A stretch of 6,509 nucleotides of DNA from Parachlamydia sp. (GCA_021298935.1 JAJTHR010000009.1:1-6509); one strand, 5' to 3'. Counted from the stretch's first letter, positions 1 through 4,931 are shown. Notes: generated by a model from the sequence alone, not told the origin. Numbers and translations: made by a program.

Positions 1-1
1 A

Positions 2-103
2 GAAAAAAGCGTTACTGAGGTGAAGAGAAAGAAGAGATTTAATACGCTTAAGGATCGGACGAAAACTTTCAAAAAGAAAGGGATGCATTATATGCCATCC
101 TAA
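2..103 (+). CDS. Possible C-terminal end of an unidentified gene
   Basis: One plus-strand frame is open from the window edge to a TAA at 101-103, giving 33 very basic residues (many Lys and Arg) ending in MHYMPS. I do not recognise it. The opposite strand is also open here and has an ATG at 86-88, so the coding strand is not certain. The plus reading is slightly preferred because a small hairpin (81-100) sits at its end and a new promoter starts just after. This is a weak call, because 33 open codons at a window edge can arise by chance. Confidence 0.3.
   Translation, partial: EKSVTEVKRKKRFNTLKDRTKTFKKKGMHYMPS
81..100 (+). other. Short hairpin at the end of the leftmost open frame
   Basis: GGATGCAT pairs with ATGCCATCC, with one bulged C and a three-base loop. 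It overlaps the last codons of the possible gene ending at 103. No T-run follows, so I do not call it an intrinsic terminator. Confidence 0.35.
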
Positions 104-126
104 TTGTCGTTGACCTGCCATTTTAA

Positions 127-156
127 TTGACGCGAAACAGGCAAATTTGCTATAAT
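127..156 (+). promoter_or_regulatory. Strong sigma70-type promoter with extended -10
   Basis: TTGACG (127-132) and a perfect TATAAT (151-156) are separated by 18 bases, and TGC directly before the -10 adds an extended -10 element. Transcription would be expected to start near 163. No plus-strand protein gene follows within a kilobase, so its evident product is the hairpin RNA at 163-230. Confidence 0.75.
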
Positions 157-162
157 CATTCA

Positions 163-230
163 TGACGTTCGTAGTTTCTCTCTTATCTTGGCTGATGAAA
201 TGAACTACGATACGTCAATTTTTTATTTTA
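163..230 (+). ncRNA. Candidate stand-alone small RNA ending in an intrinsic terminator
   Basis: The predicted start of the promoter at 127-156 coincides with the first base of a long stem. TGACGT plus TCGTAGTT (163-176) pair with AACTACGA plus ACGTCA (203-217), giving 14 base pairs with one bulged T at 211. The loop is 26 bases and pyrimidine-rich (TCTCTCTTATC). A T-tract (TTTTTT at 219-224, then TTTT at 226-229) follows at once. This gives a transcript of about 60-67 nt with its own promoter and terminator. The U-rich side lies only to the right, so the hairpin does not serve as a terminator for the minus-strand gene at 299-1036. The loop could pair with purine-rich ribosome binding sites, but that is speculation. 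I match it to no known RNA family. Confidence 0.6.
219..229 (+). terminator. U-tract of the small-RNA terminator
   Basis: Six T residues, one A and four T residues directly follow the 14-bp stem at 163-217. This is the arrangement expected for factor-independent termination of rightward transcription. Confidence 0.65.
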
Positions 231-298
231 TTTAAGCACTTCGTTAATATTCTTCCCGTCTACCCTTAAGTGGAAAACTTATGTCTTTGCAGCTAATT
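231..298. other. Spacer between the small RNA and the nucleotidyltransferase-like gene
   Basis: The spacer contains a weak 5-bp inverted repeat (TAAGT, then ACTTA) without a T-run on either strand. I see no convincing terminator here for the minus-strand gene that ends at 299. Confidence 0.4.
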
Positions 299-1036
299 TT
301 ATTTATCGAAAAATTCAAAACCACGTTTAATATATTTTTCAATTCGTTCTGTGCTTTTTAAACAATGTAAATTTCTAGGAATTCGTTTTTGCAAAATATT
401 TCCCCACATTTTAATAGGTAAGAAAAAATTATATGTCTTCCTATCATCTTGATCGAAATCTACTTCATACAGAATGTGAGCCGGATAATCTAAAATTGTA
501 TCTAAAAAATTTGTAAATGAAGGATTGTCAAATTTTTCAAAAAAAACCAATTGTATTTTTTTGTCAAAATTTTCATGTTGATAAGTTAAAACTTGATAAA
601 TTTTCTCGTGAAATACTTCTTCTCTGTCTGGATTCATCGGGTCCACACCTTTTGTCCAACTTTTGATAAGAGTCGTTAAACCAAGCTGTGCCGCATATTC
701 GCACGTATCCATTTCAGTATAGACCATAATATCAACATCATCATTTTCCCACGTATTGTCAACAGAGGCGAGTTTTAGCGCTGCACTGCCTCCCACCTTA
801 TATTCACCAAGCTCACTTTCTTTCATGAATTTTAATTGACGATAGATTTGGGTAGGAAAAAGATCATTACTTATCTTTATTTTACATTCGTCATATACAT
901 AAATTTGATTAATATATAATTGTTTAATAATTAGCATTATCTCTGCTGGTATATCAAGTTGCATGTGATCTTCAAAATAAAAAAACGCTCTACTATTATC
1001 TTGGAATAAATTTAATGGTTTTGAATTAAAATTCAT
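299..1036 (-). CDS. Nucleotidyltransferase-fold protein resembling giant-virus proteins
   Basis: This is a 245-residue protein. Residues 81-87 (VGGSAAL) and 100-105 (DVDIMV) match the hG[GS]...[DE]h[DE]h active-site signature of the nucleotidyltransferase superfamily, with a Trp (96) just before the acidic pair. The third acidic strand is unclear: IQLVFF (161-166) may occupy that place with Gln162, so activity is not assured. The C-terminal pattern RIEKYIKRGF (231-240) resembles the R..KY..RGF ending I remember from uncharacterised proteins of large DNA viruses of amoebae and some fungi. There is no signal peptide or membrane segment. The start is supported by AAGGA (1042-1046) five bases upstream of ATG. 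The gene is very AT-rich and stands alone on its strand, which fits lateral acquisition. Substrate and role are unknown. The fold is fairly likely; the viral relationship is from memory. Confidence 0.6.
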   Translation of the reverse strand: MNFNSKPLNLFQDNSRAFFYFEDHMQLDIPAEIMLIIKQLYINQIYVYDECKIKISNDLFPTQIYRQLKFMKESELGEYKVGGSAALKLASVDNTWENDDVDIMVYTEMDTCEYAAQLGLTTLIKSWTKGVDPMNPDREEVFHEKIYQVLTYQHENFDKKIQLVFFEKFDNPSFTNFLDTILDYPAHILYEVDFDQDDRKTYNFFLPIKMWGNILQKRIPRNLHCLKSTERIEKYIKRGFEFFDK

Positions 1037-1041
1037 TAAAA

Positions 1042-1046
1042 TCCTT
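1042..1046 (-). promoter_or_regulatory. Ribosome binding site of the nucleotidyltransferase-like gene
   Basis: AAGGA on the minus strand lies five bases before the ATG at 1034-1036 and supports that start. The region further upstream is so AT-rich that no single promoter can be singled out. Confidence 0.65.
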
Positions 1047-1127
1047 TTATCTTTAAAATTAATATTTTTTAATTATTATTAACTAAATATTTTATATGAA
1101 TTGATAATTTTAGGATAGGGTGTCGAT

Positions 1128-1184
1128 ATGCAAAATATTGATCAATCTACCATTGTGGATTTTAAGAGGAAAGGCGCTAATTGA
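1128..1184 (+). pseudogene. Very short ORF, possibly the 5' stub of a lost gene
   Basis: ATG to TGA gives 18 codons (MQNIDQSTIVDFKRKGAN). A purine-rich stretch (AGGATAGGG) lies seven bases upstream, at a plausible ribosome-binding distance. The residue make-up looks like the beginning of a cytoplasmic protein, but I recognise no family. It ends shortly before the left copy of the 157-bp repeat. It could be the remaining 5' end of a gene destroyed by rearrangement, a real micro-protein, or chance. Confidence 0.2.
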
Positions 1185-1225
1185 TGACAGGGCTTCAATT
1201 CATTAGCTTAAGGGATTTATATTTA

Positions 1226-1257
1226 GATGAAATGCCATTGAATAATGGCATTTCATC
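1226..1257. repeat. Perfect 14-bp inverted repeat (left copy)
   Basis: GATGAAATGCCATT and AATGGCATTTCATC are exact reverse complements around a four-base GAAT loop. The hairpin lies just past the stop of the gene remnant at 1265-1381, as the homologous hairpin at 2984-3013 does for the intact gene. It probably began as that gene's 3' hairpin. No strong T-run follows on the minus strand (TAAATATAAAT), so termination is only possible, not clear. Confidence 0.8.
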
Positions 1258-1383
1258 GGTCATTTTAGTCGATGCGGCGTCCGCTTTCTTCGCCAACAAC
1301 GCTAGCGCCCAAATATGTCCATGGACCGCTGATGCGTTTGCGGCTAATAATTTCATAGCTTTGGACGGCAGTAGTTGCTCCTT
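1227..1383. repeat. Left copy of a 157-bp direct repeat
   Basis: By eye this aligns without gaps to 2984-3140, with about seven mismatches. Weaker similarity continues a few bases to the left (ATTTATATTTA against ATTTGTATTTA). Similarity ends at CTCCTT (1378-1383). The copy holds the hairpin at 1226-1257 and a 38-codon gene remnant. The two copies lie about 1.76 kb apart in the same orientation and bracket the pentein-like gene. Confidence 0.9.
1265..1381 (-). pseudogene. Remnant of a paralogue of the exported protein (last 38 codons)
   Basis: Read on the minus strand, 38 codons plus TAA are clearly homologous to the C-terminus of the exported protein encoded at 3022-3423. Both share the core VQSYEIISRKRI, then GPWTYLGAS and VGEESGRR. 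The reading frame is intact within the homologous stretch, but a TAA (1382-1384) lies directly upstream and nothing related to the N-terminal part remains. There is no usable start, so this is a decayed partial copy. The roughly seven base differences from the intact gene all change amino acids (for example G to A, P to T, R to S, L to V, V to I), which fits loss of purifying selection. Confidence 0.8.
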
Positions 1384-1463
1384 AAAGTTATATTTAACTA
1401 ACAGTATTATTTGATATAAATAATAATTTATAATATTGTATTTTATATTTAAGGTATAAAAAT
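1384..1463 (+). other. AT-rich leader of the pentein-like gene
   Basis: Almost pure A and T. A TATAAT at 1429-1434 lies about 30 bases before the start codon but has no good -35 partner, and such hexamers arise easily by chance here. AAGG (1451-1454) nine bases before the ATG is the only ribosome-binding candidate and is rather distant. Confidence 0.35.
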
Positions 1464-2813
1464 ATGCATCCATTAGAAACAAAATTATTTTCCCCTTTAG
1501 GTATTATTAGCCAATCGAATTTCGAGCCCGGCTATTTGACGGGTTCCCCATTTTTAGTTGAGATATTGAATAAATACATTCCAAATATTTGTCTCGAGAC
1601 AGCCGAGGGCCCTAAGGATTTACTATTTGTTCGCGATCATGCAGTTGTTTGTCTCGATGGATCCTGGCTCGTTCCCTATTCCTTCAAATCCGATGAATTA
1701 GGGATTCAATTTAAAGCTCTTCAACCTCTAAGCTTAAACGGTGCTGGATTTGTCAACTTGCTCTCTTCGGATGGGTACGGGACAGGTTTCGAGCTTGTGA
1801 ATTACGAACGCACTTTTGAACGGGCCAAAATAATGAGCGCGCCTATCCGTTCCTCTATTTGTGCGATTGAGGGAGGCAACTGCTATTTATTTAATAACGC
1901 TCAAGGGCAGCCTACTGCATTAATCGGTTTGAACAGCCTTCTTCTCACCCTTCTTGCTATGGATGAACAGGGGCTTTTTAAAAAATTAGAAGTTGATCCA
2001 AGCAAGAGTCCGACCGAACACGCATTGCAAATGGCAAAAAATTGGCGTCTTTACGAATCAATTTGTCCTTTTAGCCAACAATTAAAAAAAATCAAGGCTG
2101 AAGAACAGCTCCTTATGCAAAACTATTCATGCAATGCCATTAGAATTAAAGAGCTTTGCTTGGAAAAAGGCCGGCTGCATTCTGAACTGCAAAGTAGGGA
2201 ACTGACGCTTTCGCATTTAAAAAGTAAATTTCAGACGCCAGTCAACTCTATGGAAAAAGAGGGCCTTTTACATGAAGCGAGGCTTTTTGACCAAAAAATA
2301 GCTTTGGCTAAAAAAGCCATTTCCGACGACCTAAAGCTACCTGAAGAACGGATCGCTTATTTGGAACAGTCCCGTTTTCATTTGGATATGGAACTTTTTA
2401 TCGGCCAAAATACAGTTTTTATGCATTCAGAAGAATTAAGCCTTAAGGTAATGGGAAAAAATAGAAGCATGAAGGGTTTTGCAGATGCAGCCCAAAAGCG
2501 CCTTCCTGCTAATAAAGCAGCTATCCAAGCAAATTGCCAAGAAATTAAAAGGCTCGGACTTAGTTGTGTTCATTTACCTGGCATTTACCAATGCCATCAA
2601 AAAAACACGATCAATTTTATGAATGGGATATTCGTTCGTCCCGATCTTTTTTTAACCAATGATCCTATAAATGGCGGTTGGGCCAAGGAGGCATTTTTAG
2701 AGACGGCCAACAACTATCATTTTGATGTGGAATTTGTAGGAAAAGGAATCCTCGAGTCTATTTTAACTCATAATAATTCTGGATTGCATTGTTTAACACG
2801 TGAGTTTTATTAA
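1464..2813 (+). CDS. Pentein-superfamily (deiminase/amidinotransferase-like) protein with coiled-coil insert
   Basis: This is a 449-residue protein with no signal peptide or membrane helix. It carries the guanidine-modifying-enzyme motifs in the order seen in agmatine deiminase and PPAD-type peptidylarginine deiminase: FVRD (55-58, substrate Asp), IEGGN (135-139, Glu), HLD (306-308, catalytic His and Asp), TINFMNG (382-388) and a final GLHCLT (440-445) with nucleophile Cys443. All expected catalytic residues are present. Between the EGGN and HLD motifs lies a Lys/Glu/Leu-rich insert (about 200-300) that looks helical or coiled coil and is longer than I expect for agmatine deiminases. The protein ends four residues after the catalytic motif. 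Members of the superfamily hydrolyse or transfer amidino groups of arginine, agmatine, dimethylarginine or peptidyl-arginine; the substrate here cannot be told. The start is the only good ATG, with AAGG nine bases upstream. The gene is bracketed by the 157-bp repeats and convergent with the exported-protein gene. Confidence 0.6.
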   Translation: MHPLETKLFSPLGIISQSNFEPGYLTGSPFLVEILNKYIPNICLETAEGPKDLLFVRDHAVVCLDGSWLVPYSFKSDELGIQFKALQPLSLNGAGFVNLLSSDGYGTGFELVNYERTFERAKIMSAPIRSSICAIEGGNCYLFNNAQGQPTALIGLNSLLLTLLAMDEQGLFKKLEVDPSKSPTEHALQMAKNWRLYESICPFSQQLKKIKAEEQLLMQNYSCNAIRIKELCLEKGRLHSELQSRELTLSHLKSKFQTPVNSMEKEGLLHEARLFDQKIALAKKAISDDLKLPEERIAYLEQSRFHLDMELFIGQNTVFMHSEELSLKVMGKNRSMKGFADAAQKRLPANKAAIQANCQEIKRLGLSCVHLPGIYQCHQKNTINFMNGIFVRPDLFLTNDPINGGWAKEAFLETANNYHFDVEFVGKGILESILTHNNSGLHCLTREFY

Positions 2814-2983
2814 ACATTTAAAAAAACGCGGTGTTTAACACCATGAGTTTAGGCTATCCCAAGTATGTCTAATCCTTACCTGTAAGTCAAAAACTTAATA
2901 TAATGATTTGCCTGGTATTTCAAAAAGGATCAGGTATAAATGAATGAAGAATGAAAAAATTAATTAGCCCCTATTTGTATTTA
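2814..2983. other. Spacer after the pentein-like gene
   Basis: The spacer holds the marginal terminator at 2820-2842 and a short duplication: GTTTAACAC...TGAGTTT at 2791-2807 recurs at 2833-2850, spanning the stop codon. I see no open frame or RNA gene in the rest. Confidence 0.5.
2820..2842 (-). terminator. Weak candidate terminator between convergent genes
   Basis: On the minus strand GGTGTT and AACACC are complementary around a single A. Allowing a real loop, only 4-5 pairs form. They are followed by GCG and seven T residues (2826-2820). It would stop leftward transcription from the exported-protein gene before it enters the pentein-like gene. The short stem makes this marginal. Confidence 0.35.
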
Positions 2984-3013
2984 ATGAAATGCCATTGAAT
3001 AATGGCATTTCAT
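2984..3013 (-). terminator. 13-bp perfect hairpin just past the exported-protein gene
   Basis: ATGAAATGCCATT and AATGGCATTTCAT pair perfectly around a four-base loop, starting nine bases beyond the stop codon on the minus strand. The sequence following on the minus strand is TAAATACAAAT, not a clean U-tract. The hairpin may therefore act as an mRNA 3' stabiliser or a poor terminator. Confidence 0.5.
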
Positions 3014-3140
3014 CGGTCATTTTAGTCGACGCGGCGTCCGCTTTCTTCGCCAACTAGGCTAGCGCCCAAATATGTCCATGGACCTCTGATGCGTTTGCGG
3101 CTAATAATTTCATAGCTTTGGACGCCAGGAGTTCCTCCTT
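2984..3140. repeat. Right copy of the 157-bp direct repeat
   Basis: This is the homologue of 1227-1383. It covers the last 39 codons (with stop) of the exported-protein gene and the hairpin just beyond it. Because here it belongs to an intact gene, this is the likely source copy, or the copy kept under selection. Confidence 0.9.
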
Positions 3141-3423
3141 CAGTTGTTGGATCAACGAAAACAACCGAAAGGTGGTCATCTTGTCTTACACCTGTACCTA
3201 GATTGACAACACCGTCATCAAATGCCCATTGAAAAGCATAGACATCGCCGCCCCGAGTGATCACCAATGTACCAGTATAATTGATACCTAAAAAGGGATC
3301 AAACCCCGTTAGTCTGAAAGTCGCATTCTCCCCATCTCTTAAAAAATCGCCGCCGCATTCCGGACAGGCATACATACTGACAATTGGAAACAAGAACATG
3401 AACATGATTAATAATTTTCTCAT
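3022..3423 (-). CDS. Small exported protein with a fibronectin-binding-protein-like domain
   Basis: This is a 133-residue protein. Residues 1-19 are a signal peptide: positive start (MRKK-like, MRKLL), a hydrophobic core, and a likely cleavage before Cys20 in MYACPECGG. A lipoprotein is possible, but the lipobox is poor (SMYA-C). A CxxC pair follows at once (Cys20 and Cys23). The body has the pattern Y.GTL.I.RGG..Y...W..., then GTGVRQDD.L.V.F, then G..SYEI and GPWTYLG..VGEESGRR. I remember this from a family of short secreted bacterial proteins, some annotated as fibronectin-binding; that function is not established by sequence. An ideal AGGAGG (3431-3436) lies seven bases before the ATG, and a promoter sits at 3460-3487. 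A diverged remnant of a paralogue lies at 1265-1381. Confidence 0.65.
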   Translation of the reverse strand: MRKLLIMFMFLFPIVSMYACPECGGDFLRDGENATFRLTGFDPFLGINYTGTLVITRGGDVYAFQWAFDDGVVNLGTGVRQDDHLSVVFVDPTTEGGTPGVQSYEIISRKRIRGPWTYLGASLVGEESGRRVD

Positions 3424-3430
3424 ACCCCTT

Positions 3431-3436
3431 CCTCCT
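3431..3436 (-). promoter_or_regulatory. Consensus ribosome binding site of the exported-protein gene
   Basis: AGGAGG on the minus strand is seven bases before the ATG at 3421-3423, the strongest ribosome binding site in this window. It suggests high expression. Confidence 0.8.
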
Positions 3437-3459
3437 TTTAAATTGACTGCTTAAAACCT

Positions 3460-3487
3460 ACTATAATTTTTTTTAATTTAATCTCAA
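3460..3487 (-). promoter_or_regulatory. Promoter of the exported-protein gene
   Basis: On the minus strand TTGAGA (3487-3482) and TATAGT (3465-3460) are separated by 16 bases. The start would be near 3453, giving a leader of about 30 bases. The -35 abuts the U-tract of the upstream gene's terminator, so the exported protein has its own transcription unit. Confidence 0.55.
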
Positions 3488-3555
3488 TAAAAGAAAAGGC
3501 AAAGTTAAATAAGTTGCTTTACTTAAAGAAGTTAAGCAACGAATTCACCTTTGCC
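3488..3555 (-). terminator. Two-part terminator of the RRM protein gene
   Basis: An outer 7-bp stem (GGCAAAG at 3498-3504 with CTTTGCC at 3549-3555) encloses an inner 12-position stem. The inner stem is GTTGCTT and ACTT at 3513-3524 with AAGT and AAGCAAC at 3529-3540, with one T-T mismatch. On the minus strand the structure is followed by TTTTCTTTTATT (3497-3486), a good U-tract. It lies some 50 bases beyond the stop of the gene at 3602-3928. Confidence 0.7.
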
Positions 3556-3601
3556 GGTCAATCCAAAAACTAGCAGATGCTAGGATCAGTACAATTTAAA
3601 T

Positions 3602-3928
3602 TTAGTTAGAACGATAGTTTCGTCTTTCTCCAAATGAAGGTCTGTCGCCTCCAAATGAACGAGGTTCTCTTCTTTCTGTGCGCTCTCTTTCTTGAGCTAA
3701 GCTTACACGGAGGTTGCGATCACCCAAAGGTTGGCCATTCAATTCACGGATGGCTGTTTCTGCATCATTTGCATTTTCCATTTCTACAAATCCGAAACCT
3801 TTAGATTTGCCCGTCATTTGATCAGTAACGATCTTGGCGCTGACGACTTTCCCAAAACGCTCAAAATGCGTCTTAAGTTGATCTTCACTTGATTTCCAAG
3901 AAAGATTACCAACAAATATTTTTTTCAT
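3602..3928 (-). CDS. Single-RRM RNA-binding protein
   Basis: This is a 108-residue protein of the small glycine/arginine-tailed RRM type known from cyanobacteria (Rbp) and some other bacteria. It has one RNA recognition motif (about 1-78) with RNP2 IFVGNL (4-9) and RNP1 KGFGFVEM (43-50), including the aromatic residues that stack on RNA bases. A short basic tail (79-108) is rich in Arg, Ser, Gly and Glu. These proteins bind single-stranded RNA in the cytoplasm and are often cold-induced; targets here are unknown. I choose the ATG at 3926-3928 because GGAG lies six bases upstream. A longer reading from a TTG at 3955 adds nine residues, but they precede the RRM and lack an adjacent ribosome binding site. 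The gene is monocistronic: a terminator follows at 3488-3555, and the upstream neighbour ribE is divergent. Confidence 0.88.
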   Translation of the reverse strand: MKKIFVGNLSWKSSEDQLKTHFERFGKVVSAKIVTDQMTGKSKGFGFVEMENANDAETAIRELNGQPLGDRNLRVSLAQERERTERREPRSFGGDRPSFGERRNYRSN

Positions 3929-3971
3929 AAAATTCTCCATACGATTGTTTAACAAGGGGTCTAATTTGCAC

Positions 3972-4000
3972 CCTTTCAGCTCCCCTTAGCTCTGAAAAGG
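3972..4000 (-). promoter_or_regulatory. Hairpin in the leader of the RRM gene
   Basis: On the minus strand CCTTTTC and AGCT pair with AGCT and GAAAGG around a six-base loop AAGGGG, with small bulges. It would lie in the untranslated leader of the RRM mRNA about 45-70 bases before its ATG. It could affect translation or stability. A regulatory role is inference only. Confidence 0.35.
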
Positions 4001-4198
4001 ACATTCTAAAAAACTGCCATACACTTAGTTTGGTGAATAGTGAACAGGGTAACAAAGATATCTCGATTTGAGATCAAGGGCAATGCTAAATTCTTAACAA
4101 GCCTCAAAAGATATACTTATGAACCTCTTCGCTCCACTATAGTCGCGTAAGAGTTAGATAACGGTAGGCAGGTCCTCACATCTTTTTACTACTTTAAG

Positions 4199-4237
4199 TT
4201 TAACATTTTTTTTATTTGTGTCTAGCGAAATGTTAAA
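4199..4237. repeat. Perfect 10-bp inverted repeat upstream of ribE
   Basis: TTTAACATTT (4199-4208) and AAATGTTAAA (4228-4237) are exact reverse complements, 19 bases apart, about 95 bases before the ribE start. The spacing centre to centre (about 29 bases) and AT content suggest either a cruciform/hairpin or paired operator half-sites. Chance is possible in such AT-rich sequence. Confidence 0.45.
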
Positions 4238-4331
4238 AATAGTCGTTAATATCATCAAAACGTTTAGAATAAGATATTTTAGTTAATATTTAATTGGACA
4301 TGGATTAAGATTTATAAAAAATATAGGACAT

Positions 4332-4931
4332 ATGTTTACGGGAATTATCGAGGAACTGGGTGAAATAATCTCAATTAAGCCAAATGATAAAGGGGCAAGC
4401 TTCTGTATTCGGGCTTCTTTTATTTTAGATGACGTAAAAATTGGCGATTCCATTTGTGTGAGCGGCTGCTGCCTCACTTTAACAGACTATTCGGAAGGAC
4501 TATGGTCGTGTGATCTTGTTGAAGAAACTCTTCAACGCACCTATTTCAATCAGGCTAAAGTAGGCGAAAAAGTCAACCTGGAGCGTTCTTTAAAATGGCA
4601 AGGACGCTTAGGAGGCCATTTGGTGCAGGGACACATTGATGCGGTGGGACAAATTAAGTCGAAGGAGCTTTTAACGGATGGGTCCTGGAAAGTCGCCATT
4701 CAATTGGAGCCCCCCCTTCTCCGTTACATTATTGAAAAAGGCTCGATTGCTGTCGACGGGGTCAGCCTGACTGTCATGCAGAAAGGAACCGATTGGTTTT
4801 CATTTGCCATGATACCCCATACCGCGGACGTGACGACGCTTGGAGGAAAGCAGGCCGGCGAGCTTGTCAATTTAGAAGTCGATTTGATCGCAAAATACGT
4901 TGAAAATTTAATTGCACCCACTTTTAAGTAA
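4332..4931 (+). CDS. ribE: Riboflavin synthase, alpha chain
   Basis: This is a 199-residue enzyme that dismutates two molecules of 6,7-dimethyl-8-ribityllumazine to riboflavin and 5-amino-6-ribitylamino-uracildione, the last step of the pathway, in the cytoplasm. It has the usual two tandem lumazine-binding barrels (about 1-96 and 97-190). Hallmarks are [10 protein letters not shown] at the N-terminus, GCCLTL (45-50; most relatives have GVCLT), [14 protein letters not shown] (93-106), [13 protein letters not shown] (136-148) and [11 protein letters not shown] (161-171). Length is typical. The canonical MFTGI fixes the start; AGGA lies only three bases upstream, a rather tight spacing. It is the first gene of a ribE-ribBA-ribH operon, ending four bases before ribBA. 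Also called ribC in some bacteria. Confidence 0.96.
   Translation: MFTGIIEELGEIISIKPNDKGASFCIRASFILDDVKIGDSICVSGCCLTLTDYSEGLWSCDLVEETLQRTYFNQAKVGEKVNLERSLKWQGRLGGHLVQGHIDAVGQIKSKELLTDGSWKVAIQLEPPLLRYIIEKGSIAVDGVSLTVMQKGTDWFSFAMIPHTADVTTLGGKQAGELVNLEVDLIAKYVENLIAPTFK

Larger units (their letters stand above)
3929..4331. other. 403-bp divergent spacer between the RRM gene and ribE
   Basis: There is no open frame of note and no tRNA-like structure on either strand. It holds the hairpin at 3972-4000 and an inverted repeat at 4199-4237. A minus-strand TTGCCC and TATCTT pair with a 17-base spacing around 4050-4090 is a possible but unconvincing promoter for the RRM gene. No clear ribE promoter stands out in the AT-rich right end. 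I see none of the conserved blocks of an FMN riboswitch ahead of ribE. Confidence 0.5.

Noticed and set aside
1181..1414. Plus-strand open frame of 77 codons across the left repeat
   Set aside because: It runs through the palindrome and antisense to the 38-codon remnant, whose homology to the exported protein is clear on the minus strand. No good ribosome binding site.
1195..1482. Minus-strand open frame of 95 codons over the same stretch
   Set aside because: It is in a different frame from the homologous remnant, its N-terminal part is translated AT-rich spacer, and it overlaps the start of the pentein-like gene.
1227..3140. Insertion sequence or transposon bounded by the direct repeats
   Set aside because: There is no transposase, the repeats are far too long for a target-site duplication, and each contains part of a known gene, so gene duplication explains them better.
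3443..3467. Plus-strand TTGACT and TATAAT pair
   Set aside because: The spacing is only 13 bases and no plus-strand gene follows; the minus-strand promoter at 3460-3487 explains the region better.
3929..3955. N-terminal extension of the RRM protein from a TTG codon
   Set aside because: GGAG sits correctly for the ATG at 3926-3928, and family members start with MKKIFVGNL-like sequence.
4100..4200. Possible tRNA or structured RNA in the ribE/RRM spacer
   Set aside because: I could not form an acceptor stem or T-arm on either strand, and the palindrome ACTATAGT alone is not informative.
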